Below are positions 17,297 to 25,268 of a stretch of DNA of 53,695 nucleotides, one piece after another. Numbering within the stretch: position 1 is the first letter of the stretch; each line of letters begins with the position of its first letter. The stretch covers positions 1 through 53,695 of the forward strand of contig NZ_JACBGN010000016.1 in NCBI RefSeq assembly GCF_013401435.1. The letters run 5' to 3'. Made by a program: the position numbers and the translations under genes. This stretch comes from Streptomyces sp. BR123 (GTDB lineage Bacteria; Actinomycetota; Actinomycetes; Streptomycetales; Streptomycetaceae). Below the pieces are notes generated by a model. That model did no database searches and was not told the DNA's origin. It worked only from the letters and a program-made list of their open reading frames with translations.

Positions 17297-18312
17297 CGAG
17301 GGGTCCCTAAACCGTCTGGAATTGATGGACTGGGGTTGATGCGGTGCGACGACAAGAACAGTCGGGACTTCGCTCGGCCGAGCACAAGTTTTCCGATGGG
17401 TACCCCGCACGGTCGTTTCGGGATCGCATCGGTGGTCACGCCTCTCTGCGGCCAGGCTCCGTCCGCGCGCAGCACAGCGTTCGACTCGCCGTGAGTGCAG
17501 CGCAACACGCAGGGGAGCATAGTCAGTTCGGGTTGGCCAGGTGACCTTGCCGGAAGGGAAACCTCCGTTGATCGATCTAGACCCGGAATTGATCGATCAC
17601 CGCCCATAGCGGCGCTGCACATGCGTGAAATCGACCACACCCAGCAGGCTGCTGGTTATGGCTCCCGGACGCCTCTGTGGGGCAGGCGTTGGCGTTGGCG
17701 TTGGCATCACATATCAAGGCGCTCGGCACGCCGCCCATCCTGGCGTCGGCCACCCGTCGTGACTCCGCGGGCGGCCGGGGCGTCCACGCCACGGTTCTGA
17801 TGCAGCGTGCCTCGCCCCGTGCGTCAGCCGCTGCCGCGGCGCCAGGGGATCTCGGCCCACACCTGCTTGCCGCCGCTGAGCGGCACCGAGCCCCAGGCCA
17901 CTCGTCGTCGCCTCGACGATGACCCTGCGCCCATCGAGTCCCTCAGCCGGCGGATGCTCGCCCGCACGGACGATCTGTCCGGGCTGTTGAAGCCGGACGT
18001 CCGGGAAATGGTGGACGGCCGCCTGTTCCAGGTGTCGCGGCGCCGCCGTACCGAGAGCGCGCTCGTGGCGACGCCAGGGGACGATGCCTGCAGTTCGCGG
18101 ATCTTCATCCACGGATTCGAAGTGTCTGTGTACGGGTGGGAACCTGCGCCCGTGCCCGGGCGGCTGCCCCCGCCGGAGCGGCCGGCCGCGTGGGCCGACG
18201 GCTGGCGCGCGCCGGGGACTGGTCCGGATCGGCGACGACTCCAGTGGAGGGAGGGTCTGCGGCAGTCGGCCGGAGGTCGGTGAGGAGCCCTCCGGGTGTC
18301 GTGAACCCTTCC
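17297..18312. other. Gene-poor stretch with a HATPase-type remnant
   Basis: About 1 kb between divergent operons. On the minus strand around 17824-17945 one frame reads VAWGSVPLSGGKQVWAEIPW before a stop, like the C-terminus of Streptomyces serine-kinase-like ATPase (anti-sigma) regulators. The upstream ATPase boxes are missing, so it is probably a fragment. A run of TTGGCG units lies near 17688-17706. The cvnA promoter should be at 17300-17400, but no clear boxes are seen. Confidence 0.4.
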
Positions 18313-18360
18313 TTGACAAGGTAGGGGGGCGCCCTCAAACTGACGTTGCGTTCACCGCAA
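18313..18360 (+). promoter_or_regulatory. Promoter and IclR-type operator of the Rieske operon
   Basis: TTGACA at 18313-18318 is a good -35; the -10 is weak (CAAACT near 18336). Just downstream is TTGCG-TTCAC-CGCAA (18346-18360), a perfect inverted repeat also found at 21367, 23252 and 28507. The ATG at 18389 follows. Confidence 0.6.
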
Positions 18361-18388
18361 TTCGTTTCGCCATACGCACCGGAGTGTC

Positions 18389-18751
18389 ATGATGATTCCC
18401 GCGTGCCGACTCGCCGACATCCCGCGAGGCGAGGCCTGCCGGCTCGAGTTCGATCCCCCGATCGCGGTGTTCCATACCGAGGATGGCGAGGTCTATGCCA
18501 TTGACGACACGTGCACCCACCAGGACGCTTCGCTCTCCGACGGCTGGCTGGAGGGGTACGAAGTCGAATGCCCTCTGCACGCCTCGAAGTTCGACCTGCG
18601 CACCGGCAGTGTCGACTGCCCGCCGGCCAAGCGCCCCGTCCGCACCCACCAGGTCCGCGTCGAGGACGGCATGGTCTACCTCGTGCCGTCGGGCCCGGCG
18701 CCGAACCTGCCGCCCTGCGCGGCCGTCCCCGGGGCCGAAGGCCCCGTATGA
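18389..18751 (+). CDS. Rieske-type ferredoxin subunit of the betaine demethylase system
   Basis: 120-residue soluble [2Fe-2S] electron carrier. Cluster ligands are in CTHQDASLSDG and CPLHASKFDLRTG (C-x-H and C-x2-H). It resembles the ferredoxin subunits of ring-hydroxylating dioxygenases, with Asp-rich strands after the second ligand pair. Upstream is an IclR-type operator; downstream are a broken reductase gene (four-base overlap) and the terminal oxygenase, so it should deliver electrons to the product of 19332-20471. A second Met at 18392 is equally possible as start. Confidence 0.85.
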   Translation: MMIPACRLADIPRGEACRLEFDPPIAVFHTEDGEVYAIDDTCTHQDASLSDGWLEGYEVECPLHASKFDLRTGSVDCPPAKRPVRTHQVRVEDGMVYLVPSGPAPNLPPCAAVPGAEGPV

Positions 18752-19285
18752 AGACCGTGGCGGTCATCGGCGCCTCGCTGGCCGGCCTGTCCGCCGCCCG
18801 CCCGCCGCCCGCTCGCTGCGCGAGCAGGGACATGGATATGACGGGCGGCTGGTCCTCATCGGCGACGAGCCCCACCGCCCCTACGACAGGCCGCCGTTGT
18901 CGGAGGAATTCCTCGTAGGGGAGATCGGCGAGGACGCGCTCGCATTCGAGGCGGAGGGCGAGGATCTCGCGGCCGTGTGGAAGCTCGGTGCACGAGCCCT
19001 CGGCGTCGGGCTCGGCACCGGGTCGCGGGGCGAGCACCGAGCAGGGCTCGCCGACGGCAGGTCGGTCCGCGCAAGACCAGTACGGCACCCGGATCCAGTT
19101 CGCCGGGTACGCCGCGGAAGCCGACAGCGTCACGGTCGAGGAGGGCGCGGCCGCCGATGGCCGCTTCCTCGCGGTCTACCGGAGGCGGGCCGCTTGGTCG
19201 CGGTACTCGGGCTGGACCGGCCACGGCTCTTCACGCGGTGGCGGTGGCAGCTGTCCGCCGCCGCCGCCCGGACGGCCGGTTGATC
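18748..19285 (+). pseudogene. Ferredoxin reductase (FAD/NAD), internally deleted and frameshifted
   Basis: It begins with ATG overlapping the ferredoxin stop and MKTVAVIGASLAGLSA (FAD-binding). The frame then changes near 18800 to GRLVLIGDEPHRPYDRPPLS and EEFLVGEIGEDALA. After LADGRSVRA the sequence jumps to DQYGTRIQFAGYAAEADSVT and VEEGAAADGRFLAVYRR, which belongs near the C-terminus of the family. About 190 residues, including the NAD-binding GxGxxG segment, are missing. Further shifts precede the end. The product cannot transfer electrons, so the oxygenase must borrow another reductase or be idle. Confidence 0.8.
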
Positions 19286-19331
19286 CACCGGCGCGAGAGT
19301 TCCGCACCACGACGTTCCGCGAGGAGTGCAC

Positions 19332-20471
19332 GTGACAACGACCCGCCTGCCGGAGAGCCTGATCGCCACTCTCCCCGGTGACCACTACACCGCCCCGGAG
19401 ATCTTCCGGCTGGAGCAGGAGCGCATTTTCGAGACGATGTGGTTCTGTGTGGGGCGCTCGTCCGAGCTGGCCGGGCCGGGTGCTTTCCGGACCGTGGACG
19501 TCGGCCGCGAGAGCATCCTGGTGACCCGCTCGCGCGACGGCGCGATCCGCGCCTTCTTCAACGTGTGCCGACACCGGGGCGCGAAGCTGTGCACGGAGGA
19601 GGCCGGCGCGGTCAAGCGGGCCTTCCAGTGCCCGTACCACGCCTGGACGTACGACCTCGACGGCAAGCTGATCGCCGCACCGAACCTCACCAGGATGCCG
19701 GACGTCGGCCGGACGGAGTACGGGCTGGCGCACGTGCCCGTACGCGAGTGGCTCGGCTACATCTGGGTCTGCCTCGCGGACGACCCGCCCTCCTTCGAGG
19801 GAGAGGTCATGGGCGCAGCCGCCCTGCGGCTCGGCGACGCGGAGTCGATCGAGCGGTACGCCGTCGCCGACCTGGAGGTCGGACGGCGGATCGTCTACGA
19901 CGTCAGGGCGAACTGGAAGCTCATCATCGAGAACTTCATGGAGTGCTACCACTGCGCCACGATCCACCCCGAACTCACCGAGGTGTTGCCGGAGTTCGCG
20001 GAGGGCTACGCGGCGCAGTACTACGTGGGACACGGCGCCGCGTTCGGCGAGGGCATCCAGGGGTTCACCGTCGACGGCTCCGAGGGGCTCGACCGCATCC
20101 CCACGGTCTCGCCGGACCAGGACCGCAAGTACTACGCGATCACCGTGCGGCCGCAGGTCTTCATCAACCTGGTGCCGGACCATGTGGTCTTCCACCGTAT
20201 GCACCCGGTCGCGGCCGACCGCACGGTCGTCGTGTGCGACTGGCTGTACCTCAAGGACGTGGTGGAGAGCGGCAAGGACATCAGCCGCTCCGTCGAGCTC
20301 TTCGACCGGGTCAACTGCCAGGACTTCGACGCCTGCGAGCGCTGCCAGCCCGCAATGAGCTCCCGCATGTACGCCAAGGGTGGTGTGCTGGTACCCAGTG
20401 AGCACCACATCGGGGCGTTCCACGACTGGGTGCGGGCCCGGCTGGGCACCGGGCCGGGACGGCCCCGGTAG
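19332..20471 (+). CDS. Rieske non-heme iron oxygenase alpha subunit (glycine betaine demethylase-like)
   Basis: 379-residue terminal oxygenase. The Rieske centre is CRHRGAKLC followed by CPYHAWTYDLDG, and the mononuclear iron site is ENFMECYHCATIHPEL (two His). It is most like GbcA and choline-monooxygenase-type proteins. By family and context (dimethylglycine oxidase and sarcosine oxidase downstream), it should oxidatively demethylate glycine betaine to dimethylglycine, releasing formaldehyde. The GTG at 19332 has GAGGAG five bases upstream; a GTG at 19326 would overlap that site. It reads toward iclR across a shared terminator. Stachydrine or carnitine-type betaines are possible alternative substrates. 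Confidence 0.85.
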   Translation: MTTTRLPESLIATLPGDHYTAPEIFRLEQERIFETMWFCVGRSSELAGPGAFRTVDVGRESILVTRSRDGAIRAFFNVCRHRGAKLCTEEAGAVKRAFQCPYHAWTYDLDGKLIAAPNLTRMPDVGRTEYGLAHVPVREWLGYIWVCLADDPPSFEGEVMGAAALRLGDAESIERYAVADLEVGRRIVYDVRANWKLIIENFMECYHCATIHPELTEVLPEFAEGYAAQYYVGHGAAFGEGIQGFTVDGSEGLDRIPTVSPDQDRKYYAITVRPQVFINLVPDHVVFHRMHPVAADRTVVVCDWLYLKDVVESGKDISRSVELFDRVNCQDFDACERCQPAMSSRMYAKGGVLVPSEHHIGAFHDWVRARLGTGPGRPR

Positions 20472-20477
20472 CCGTGC

Positions 20478-20513
20478 GCCGCCCCCGGGGAGCCGGGATC
20501 CCCCGGTGGCGGC
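20478..20513. terminator. Bidirectional terminator between oxygenase and IclR genes
   Basis: GCCGCC...GGCGGC arms with inner CCGGGGA...TCCCCGG, ending directly at the IclR stop codon. It fills the whole 42-base gap between two convergent genes. Confidence 0.75.
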
Positions 20514-21311
20514 TCAGCCCAGGTGGCCCATGCGGCGGCTGATCTCCTGCGCGCCCGCCATCAGCCGTGGGGCCAGTTCGCGCATGCGTTCCTCGGTGAA
20601 GCGGTAACTCGGCCCCGATGCGCTGATCGCGGCCAGGACCACGCCGTCCCGGTCGCGGATCGGGGCGGCCATGGCGTGGAGGCCGATCTCGTACTCTTCG
20701 AACGTCATGGCGTAGCCGCGCTCCAGCGCTTCGGCGAGGTTCTTCTCGAGCTTCGTCCTGGCGGTCAGGGTGCTCGGCGTGTACTTTTTCAGGCCGGCCT
20801 CGGCCAGCAGCTGCACGCGCTGCTTCGCCGGAAGATGGGCGAGGAGCACCTTGCCGCTGGACGTGGCGTGCAGCGGCGTCAGCTGTCCGACCCAGTTGTG
20901 CGCCGTCACCGCGCCCGGGCCGCGCACCTGGCAGAGGTTGATCGCGTACTGCTCCTCCAGGACGGCGATGTTGACGGTCTCGCCGAGCTCCTCGGCGAGC
21001 CGCTCGCAGACCGGGCGGCCCTCCTGGGTGATGTCTATGCGCCCCGTGACCGCGCCGGCCAGGCGCACGATCCCGAAGCCGAGGCGGTACTTGCCCCGCT
21101 CGGTGGCCTGTTCGACGAGACCGCGCGCCTCGAGCGCGCCGAGCAGCCGGAACGCCGTCGACTTGTGGACGTCGATCTCCTCCGCCACCTCGCTGACGCC
21201 CGCCTCGCCCCGCTGGGCGAGGATCTCCAGCACGGTGACGGCGCGGTCGACGGACTGCACCCCGCCCGCCGGGGCGCCTGCGGTTTCGGTGGGTGGCTCG
21301 TAGTTGCTCAT
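20514..21311 (-). CDS. IclR-family regulator of choline/betaine catabolism
   Basis: 265 residues: a winged helix ([18 protein letters not shown], then [18 protein letters not shown]) and an IclR effector domain ([40 protein letters not shown]). It lies divergently from choline dehydrogenase. The perfect inverted repeat in the gap between them also occurs at three other promoters of this cluster, so I infer it controls the whole pathway. The ATG at 21311 has no clear ribosome binding site and the start is uncertain. The effector may be betaine, dimethylglycine or choline. Confidence 0.88.
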   Translation of the reverse strand: MSNYEPPTETAGAPAGGVQSVDRAVTVLEILAQRGEAGVSEVAEEIDVHKSTAFRLLGALEARGLVEQATERGKYRLGFGIVRLAGAVTGRIDITQEGRPVCERLAEELGETVNIAVLEEQYAINLCQVRGPGAVTAHNWVGQLTPLHATSSGKVLLAHLPAKQRVQLLAEAGLKKYTPSTLTARTKLEKNLAEALERGYAMTFEEYEIGLHAMAAPIRDRDGVVLAAISASGPSYRFTEERMRELAPRLMAGAQEISRRMGHLG

Positions 21312-21366
21312 GGCGAAACCATACGCGCCTTCGCCAACAGTCGGCTGGGAACCAAGCGGCCGGCGG

Positions 21367-21381
21367 TTGCGTGGAACGCAA
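21367..21381. promoter_or_regulatory. IclR-type operator between iclR and betA
   Basis: TTGCG-TGGAA-CGCAA, extended by one more base pair to a 17-base repeat at 21366-21382. It lies 56 bases upstream of the IclR start and 97 bases before betA, where it could control both genes. A partial second copy (GTGCGCAACG) follows at 21387. Confidence 0.65.
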
Positions 21382-21477
21382 CCTGGTGCGCAACGCGGCA
21401 CCCGTACTAGCATGCGCCGCGTATCGACGGCCGGGGGCAGCCCTCGGTCCGAGACGGCGGGGAGGGACGACACAGCG

Positions 21478-23148
21478 ATGGTGCCCCAGAGTTACGACTT
21501 CGTCATCGTCGGCGGCGGCTCGGCCGGCAGCGCCCTGGCCAACCGGCTGAGCGCGGACCCCGGCAACCGCGTCCTGGTCCTGGAGGCAGGCCGGCCCGAC
21601 TACCCGTGGGACGTCTTCATCCACATGCCCGCGGCGCTGACGTTCCCCATCGGCAGCCGTTTCTACGACTGGAAGTACGAGTCCGAGCCCGAGCCCCACA
21701 TGAACGGGCGGCGCATCTACCACGCCCGCGGCAAGGTGCTGGGCGGGTCGAGCAGCATCAACGGAATGATCTTCCAGCGCGGCAACCCGCTGGACTACGA
21801 GCGCTGGGGCGCCGACCCCGGCATGGAGAACTGGGACTACGCGCACTGCCTCCCGTACTTCAACCGGATGGAGAACTGTCTGGCCGCGGATCCGGAGGAC
21901 GAGTTCCGCGGCCGCTCGGGACCGCTCGTCCTGGAGCGCGGCCCGGCGTCGAACCCCCTCTTCCCGGCCTTCATGGAAGCCGTCCAGGAAGCGGGCCACC
22001 TGCTGACCGACGACGTCAACGGCTACCGGCAGGAGGGCTTCGCGGCCTTCGACCGCACCATCCACCGCGGGCGGCGGCTGTCCGCCGCCCGGGCCTACCT
22101 GCACCCGGCCATGAAGCGGCCCAACCTCGACGTGCGGACCAGGCGCTTCGTCACCCGGATCCTCTTCGAGGGCAAGCGCGCCGTGGGCGTCGAGTACCGC
22201 CGCGGCCGCGGCGCACCCCGGCAGGTGCGGGCCCGCGAGGTGATCCTGTGCGGCGGCGCGATCAACTCTCCGCAGCTGCTCCAGCTGTCGGGCGTCGGCA
22301 ACGCCGACGAGCTGCGGGCCCTCGGCGTCGACGTTGTCCACGATCTGCCGGGGGTGGGGGAGAACCTTCAGGACCACCTTGAGGTGTACGTCCAGTACGC
22401 CTGCAAACAGCCGGTCTCGATGCAGCCGTATCTCAAGTGGCGCCATCGTCCCTGGATCGGCCTCCAGTGGCTGTTCCGCACGGGCCCGGGCGCCACCAAC
22501 CACTTCGAGGCCGGCGGTTTCGTGCGGAGCAACGAGGAGGTCGCGTACCCGAACCTGATGTTCCACTTCCTCCCGGTCGCCGTCCGCTACGACGGCTCCG
22601 CGCCCGCCGGCGGCCACGGCTACCAGGTCCACGTCGGCCCCATGTACTCCGACGCCGTCGGCTCGGTGAAGATCAGGACCAAGGATCCCCGGGAGCATCC
22701 GTCCCTGCGGTTCAACTACCTCTCCACCGAGCGGGACCGTCGCGAGTGGGTCGAGGCGGTCCGTACCGCCCGTGACATCCTCGGCCGGCCCGCACTGGCC
22801 GCGTACAACGACGGGGAGATCGCGCCCGGACCGGCCGTCGAGACCGACGAGCAGATCCTCGAGTGGGTGGCCAGGGAAGGCGAGACCGCCCTGCACCCGT
22901 CCTGCACCTGCAAAATGGGCACCGACGCGATGGCGGTCACCGATCCGGCGAGCCTGCGTGTGCACGGTCTGGAGGGACTGCGCGTCGTGGACGCATCGGT
23001 CATGCCCTACGTGACCAACGGAAACATCTACGCACCCGTCATGATGGTGGCCGAGAAGGCCGCCGATCTCATCCTGGGCAACGAGCCGCTGCCACCGTCC
23101 AAGGCCGGGTTCTACCGCCACCACCGCTCCCGCCGCGAAGCACCCTGA
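21478..23148 (+). CDS. betA: Choline dehydrogenase (GMC oxidoreductase)
   Basis: FAD enzyme, 556 residues, oxidising choline to betaine aldehyde at the membrane or in the cytoplasm. FAD site [21 protein letters not shown] signature [20 protein letters not shown]; second signature [16 protein letters not shown]. Active-site His and Asn are in [11 protein letters not shown] and [19 protein letters not shown], as in BetA. The ATG at 21478 is preceded by GGGAGGGA. It is divergent from iclR and shares the operator. Downstream the aldehyde dehydrogenase is broken; BetA-type enzymes may also oxidise the aldehyde themselves, so the route may still work. Confidence 0.9.
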   Translation: MVPQSYDFVIVGGGSAGSALANRLSADPGNRVLVLEAGRPDYPWDVFIHMPAALTFPIGSRFYDWKYESEPEPHMNGRRIYHARGKVLGGSSSINGMIFQRGNPLDYERWGADPGMENWDYAHCLPYFNRMENCLAADPEDEFRGRSGPLVLERGPASNPLFPAFMEAVQEAGHLLTDDVNGYRQEGFAAFDRTIHRGRRLSAARAYLHPAMKRPNLDVRTRRFVTRILFEGKRAVGVEYRRGRGAPRQVRAREVILCGGAINSPQLLQLSGVGNADELRALGVDVVHDLPGVGENLQDHLEVYVQYACKQPVSMQPYLKWRHRPWIGLQWLFRTGPGATNHFEAGGFVRSNEEVAYPNLMFHFLPVAVRYDGSAPAGGHGYQVHVGPMYSDAVGSVKIRTKDPREHPSLRFNYLSTERDRREWVEAVRTARDILGRPALAAYNDGEIAPGPAVETDEQILEWVAREGETALHPSCTCKMGTDAMAVTDPASLRVHGLEGLRVVDASVMPYVTNGNIYAPVMMVAEKAADLILGNEPLPPSKAGFYRHHRSRREAP

Positions 23149-23251
23149 GCGAGGCGGCGAAGGGGCCCGGGGCCCGCCGTGTCCGGCCGCCCGGCCCTCT
23201 TGACGCAGGGGAACCCGTGGGCGATCGTGTCGTTCCATTCCGAGCAATACG

Positions 23252-23266
23252 ATGCGCAATCCGCAA
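23252..23266. promoter_or_regulatory. IclR-type operator before the aldehyde dehydrogenase/ProVWX genes
   Basis: ATGCG-CAATC-CGCAA, one mismatch from the cluster consensus. A TTGACG box lies 52 bases upstream (23200-23205), nearly the spacing seen at the dimethylglycine operon (51 bases). The -10 is not clear. Confidence 0.55.
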
Positions 23267-23304
23267 CGCACATACCGGTGTTACCTCGCAGAAGGGCTCC
23301 GCGC

Positions 23305-24127
23305 GTGGCAGATCTGTACGTCGGTGGCACACGGCGCGAAGCGGTGGCGGGCGGCCGTCGGGACATCCACTGCCCTGCCGACGGTACGCGGGTCCGGACC
23401 GTCTCCGAAGGGACACGGGCCGACACCGGGACCAGCGCCGGCCGCGTGGTCGACACCGGCCGCGACGACGCCGTCAGCCGGGTCGTCTACGAGCCGGTCG
23501 GGGTGTGCGGGCTCATCACCCCGTGGAACCACCCGCTGCTCCAGGCGGCGTGGAAGGTCGCGCCCGCCCTCGTCGCCGGCAACACCGTGGTCCTCAAACC
23601 CAGCGAGCTGCCCCCGTCGACCTCCCTCCTGCTGATGCGCGCGCCGGAGGAGGCCGGACTCCCCGCCGGGGTGGCCAACCTCGTGCTGGGGTCGGGGGCC
23701 GAGGCCGGCGCGCCGCTGGCGGAGCGCCCCGGCGTGGACGTGGTCTCGTTCACCGGCGTCCTGGAGACCGGCAAGCCGGTGATGGCGGCGGCCGCGGCCA
23801 CCGTGAAGAAGGTCGCGCTGGAGCCGGGAGGCAAGAACCCCAACGTGGTCTTCGCCGATGCCGACGTCGAGGCGGCCGTGGACTTCGCTCTCACCGCCGT
23901 CTTCCTGCACTCCGGACAGGACATGCGCGTCGTACACGAGGAGTCCTTCGGGCCGGTGCTCACCGTCGAGCGGTCCTCGGGCGAGGACGAAGCCGTACGG
24001 ATCGCCAACGACACGGAGTACGGACTCGCAGGGTCGGTGTGGACGCAGGACGCGGGCAAGGCGCAGCGGGTCGCCCGGCGGCTGCGAGAACATCCGCCCC
24101 CGGGCGCAGCACTGGTTCCGCGGCTGA
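23305..24127 (+). pseudogene. betB: Betaine aldehyde dehydrogenase with several internal deletions
   Basis: It starts with GTG after GAAGGGC and reads [18 protein letters not shown]. Three family segments are absent: about 75 residues after EGTRADT; the catalytic region after FLHSGQ, where the active Cys of VCSAG should follow; and a stretch near the C-terminus, where the frame also shifts to [13 protein letters not shown]. Intact parts include [20 protein letters not shown] and [19 protein letters not shown], in which the usual ELGG catalytic Glu motif is altered to EPGG. Only about 270 of the usual 490 residues remain. The product cannot be an active dehydrogenase. The downstream transporter genes may still be transcribed through it. 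Confidence 0.85.
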
Positions 24128-24185
24128 CCCGGTGCCACCGCCGACGACGCCGAGCACGGCCGGGCCATCCGAGGAGAGGTCGACA

Positions 24186-25268
24186 GTGACCGCAACGAAG
24201 ACGCAACTGCCGTCGCAGAGAGGGGCGTCCGAGGGTGGGACCCCCGTGGTCTCCGTCCGCGGGCTGTGGAAGGTCTTCGGACCCAAGGCCGCGCGGGTAC
24301 CCCACTCGCCCGAGCTGTGCGCACTGTCGCGCCGGGAACTCATGGAGCGCACCGGTTGCACCGCCGCCGTGCAGGACGTGGGCTTCGACGTCGGGCCCGG
24401 CGAGGTCTTCGTGGTCATGGGCCTGTCCGGATCCGGGAAGTCGACTCTGGTGCGATGTCTGACCCGGTTGATCGAGCCGACGGCGGGCGAACTGCGCTTC
24501 GAGGGAGAGGACATCCGGGGCGCGGACCCCAGGAGGCTGCGCGAGCTGCGGCGGCGCAAGTTCGCTATGGTCTTCCAGCACTTCGGGCTGCTGCCGCACC
24601 GCCGGGTCCTGGACAACGTCGCCTACGGCCTGGAGATCCGCGGCACCGGTAGGGCCGAGCGCACCCGGCGCGCCGGGGAGGTCATCGAGCTGGTCGGCCT
24701 CGCCGGGTACGAGCACTCCTACCCCGACCAGCTCTCCGGCGGCATGCAGCAGAGGGTCGGGCTCGCCCGCGCCCTGGCCGGCGACCCGGACGTCCTCCTC
24801 TTCGACGAGCCGTTCTCCGCGCTCGACCCGCTGATCCGCCGGGACATGCAGAACGAGGTCGTCCGGCTGCACCGCGAGGTCGGCAAGACGATGGTGTTCG
24901 TCACCCACGACCTGTCCGAGGCGCTGAAGCTCGGCGACCGCATCCTCATCATGCGCGACGGCCGGACGGTCCAGTGCGGCACGGGCGACGAACTGGTCGG
25001 CGCGCCCGCCGACGACTACGTCAGGGACTTCGTCGCGGACGTGCCGCGCTCGCACGTGCTGACCCTGCGGTGGATCGCGCGCCCCGCCCGCCCGGACGAC
25101 CCGCTCGACGGTCCGGAGTTCGCCGCGGACACCGTCGTCCGCGAGGCGGTGCGCGCCGTGCTCGCGGCGGACCGACCCGCGAAGGTCGTCGAGAACGGGC
25201 GCCTGCTGGGCGTCGTCGGCGACGAGGAGATCCTCGAGGTCGTCACCGGTCCGCAGGGCGGTGCGTAG
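24186..25268 (+). CDS. proV: Glycine betaine/proline ABC transporter ATPase (ProV/OpuAA-like)
   Basis: 360-residue ATPase energising quaternary-amine uptake. The N-terminal extension with [17 protein letters not shown] is typical of ProV/OpuAA. Walker [16 protein letters not shown]-loop [12 protein letters not shown]; signature [16 protein letters not shown]; Walker [14 protein letters not shown]. The C-terminus has a single CBS-like stretch ([20 protein letters not shown]), shorter than the two CBS domains of OpuA osmosensors. The GTG at 24186 follows GAGAGG. Its stop overlaps the permease start. Being in a catabolic cluster, it probably feeds betaine or choline for growth rather than serving only osmoprotection. 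Confidence 0.9.
   Translation: MTATKTQLPSQRGASEGGTPVVSVRGLWKVFGPKAARVPHSPELCALSRRELMERTGCTAAVQDVGFDVGPGEVFVVMGLSGSGKSTLVRCLTRLIEPTAGELRFEGEDIRGADPRRLRELRRRKFAMVFQHFGLLPHRRVLDNVAYGLEIRGTGRAERTRRAGEVIELVGLAGYEHSYPDQLSGGMQQRVGLARALAGDPDVLLFDEPFSALDPLIRRDMQNEVVRLHREVGKTMVFVTHDLSEALKLGDRILIMRDGRTVQCGTGDELVGAPADDYVRDFVADVPRSHVLTLRWIARPARPDDPLDGPEFAADTVVREAVRAVLAADRPAKVVENGRLLGVVGDEEILEVVTGPQGGA

Noticed and set aside
17688..17706. TTGGCG tandem units as a microsatellite or CRISPR-like repeat
   Set aside because: Only about three short units with no spacers; too little to be more than chance slippage.
20311..23271. 986-codon minus-strand open frame opposite betA and the oxygenase
   Set aside because: No motif or start signal; it is the antisense of betA, and crosses the true iclR gene in the wrong frame.
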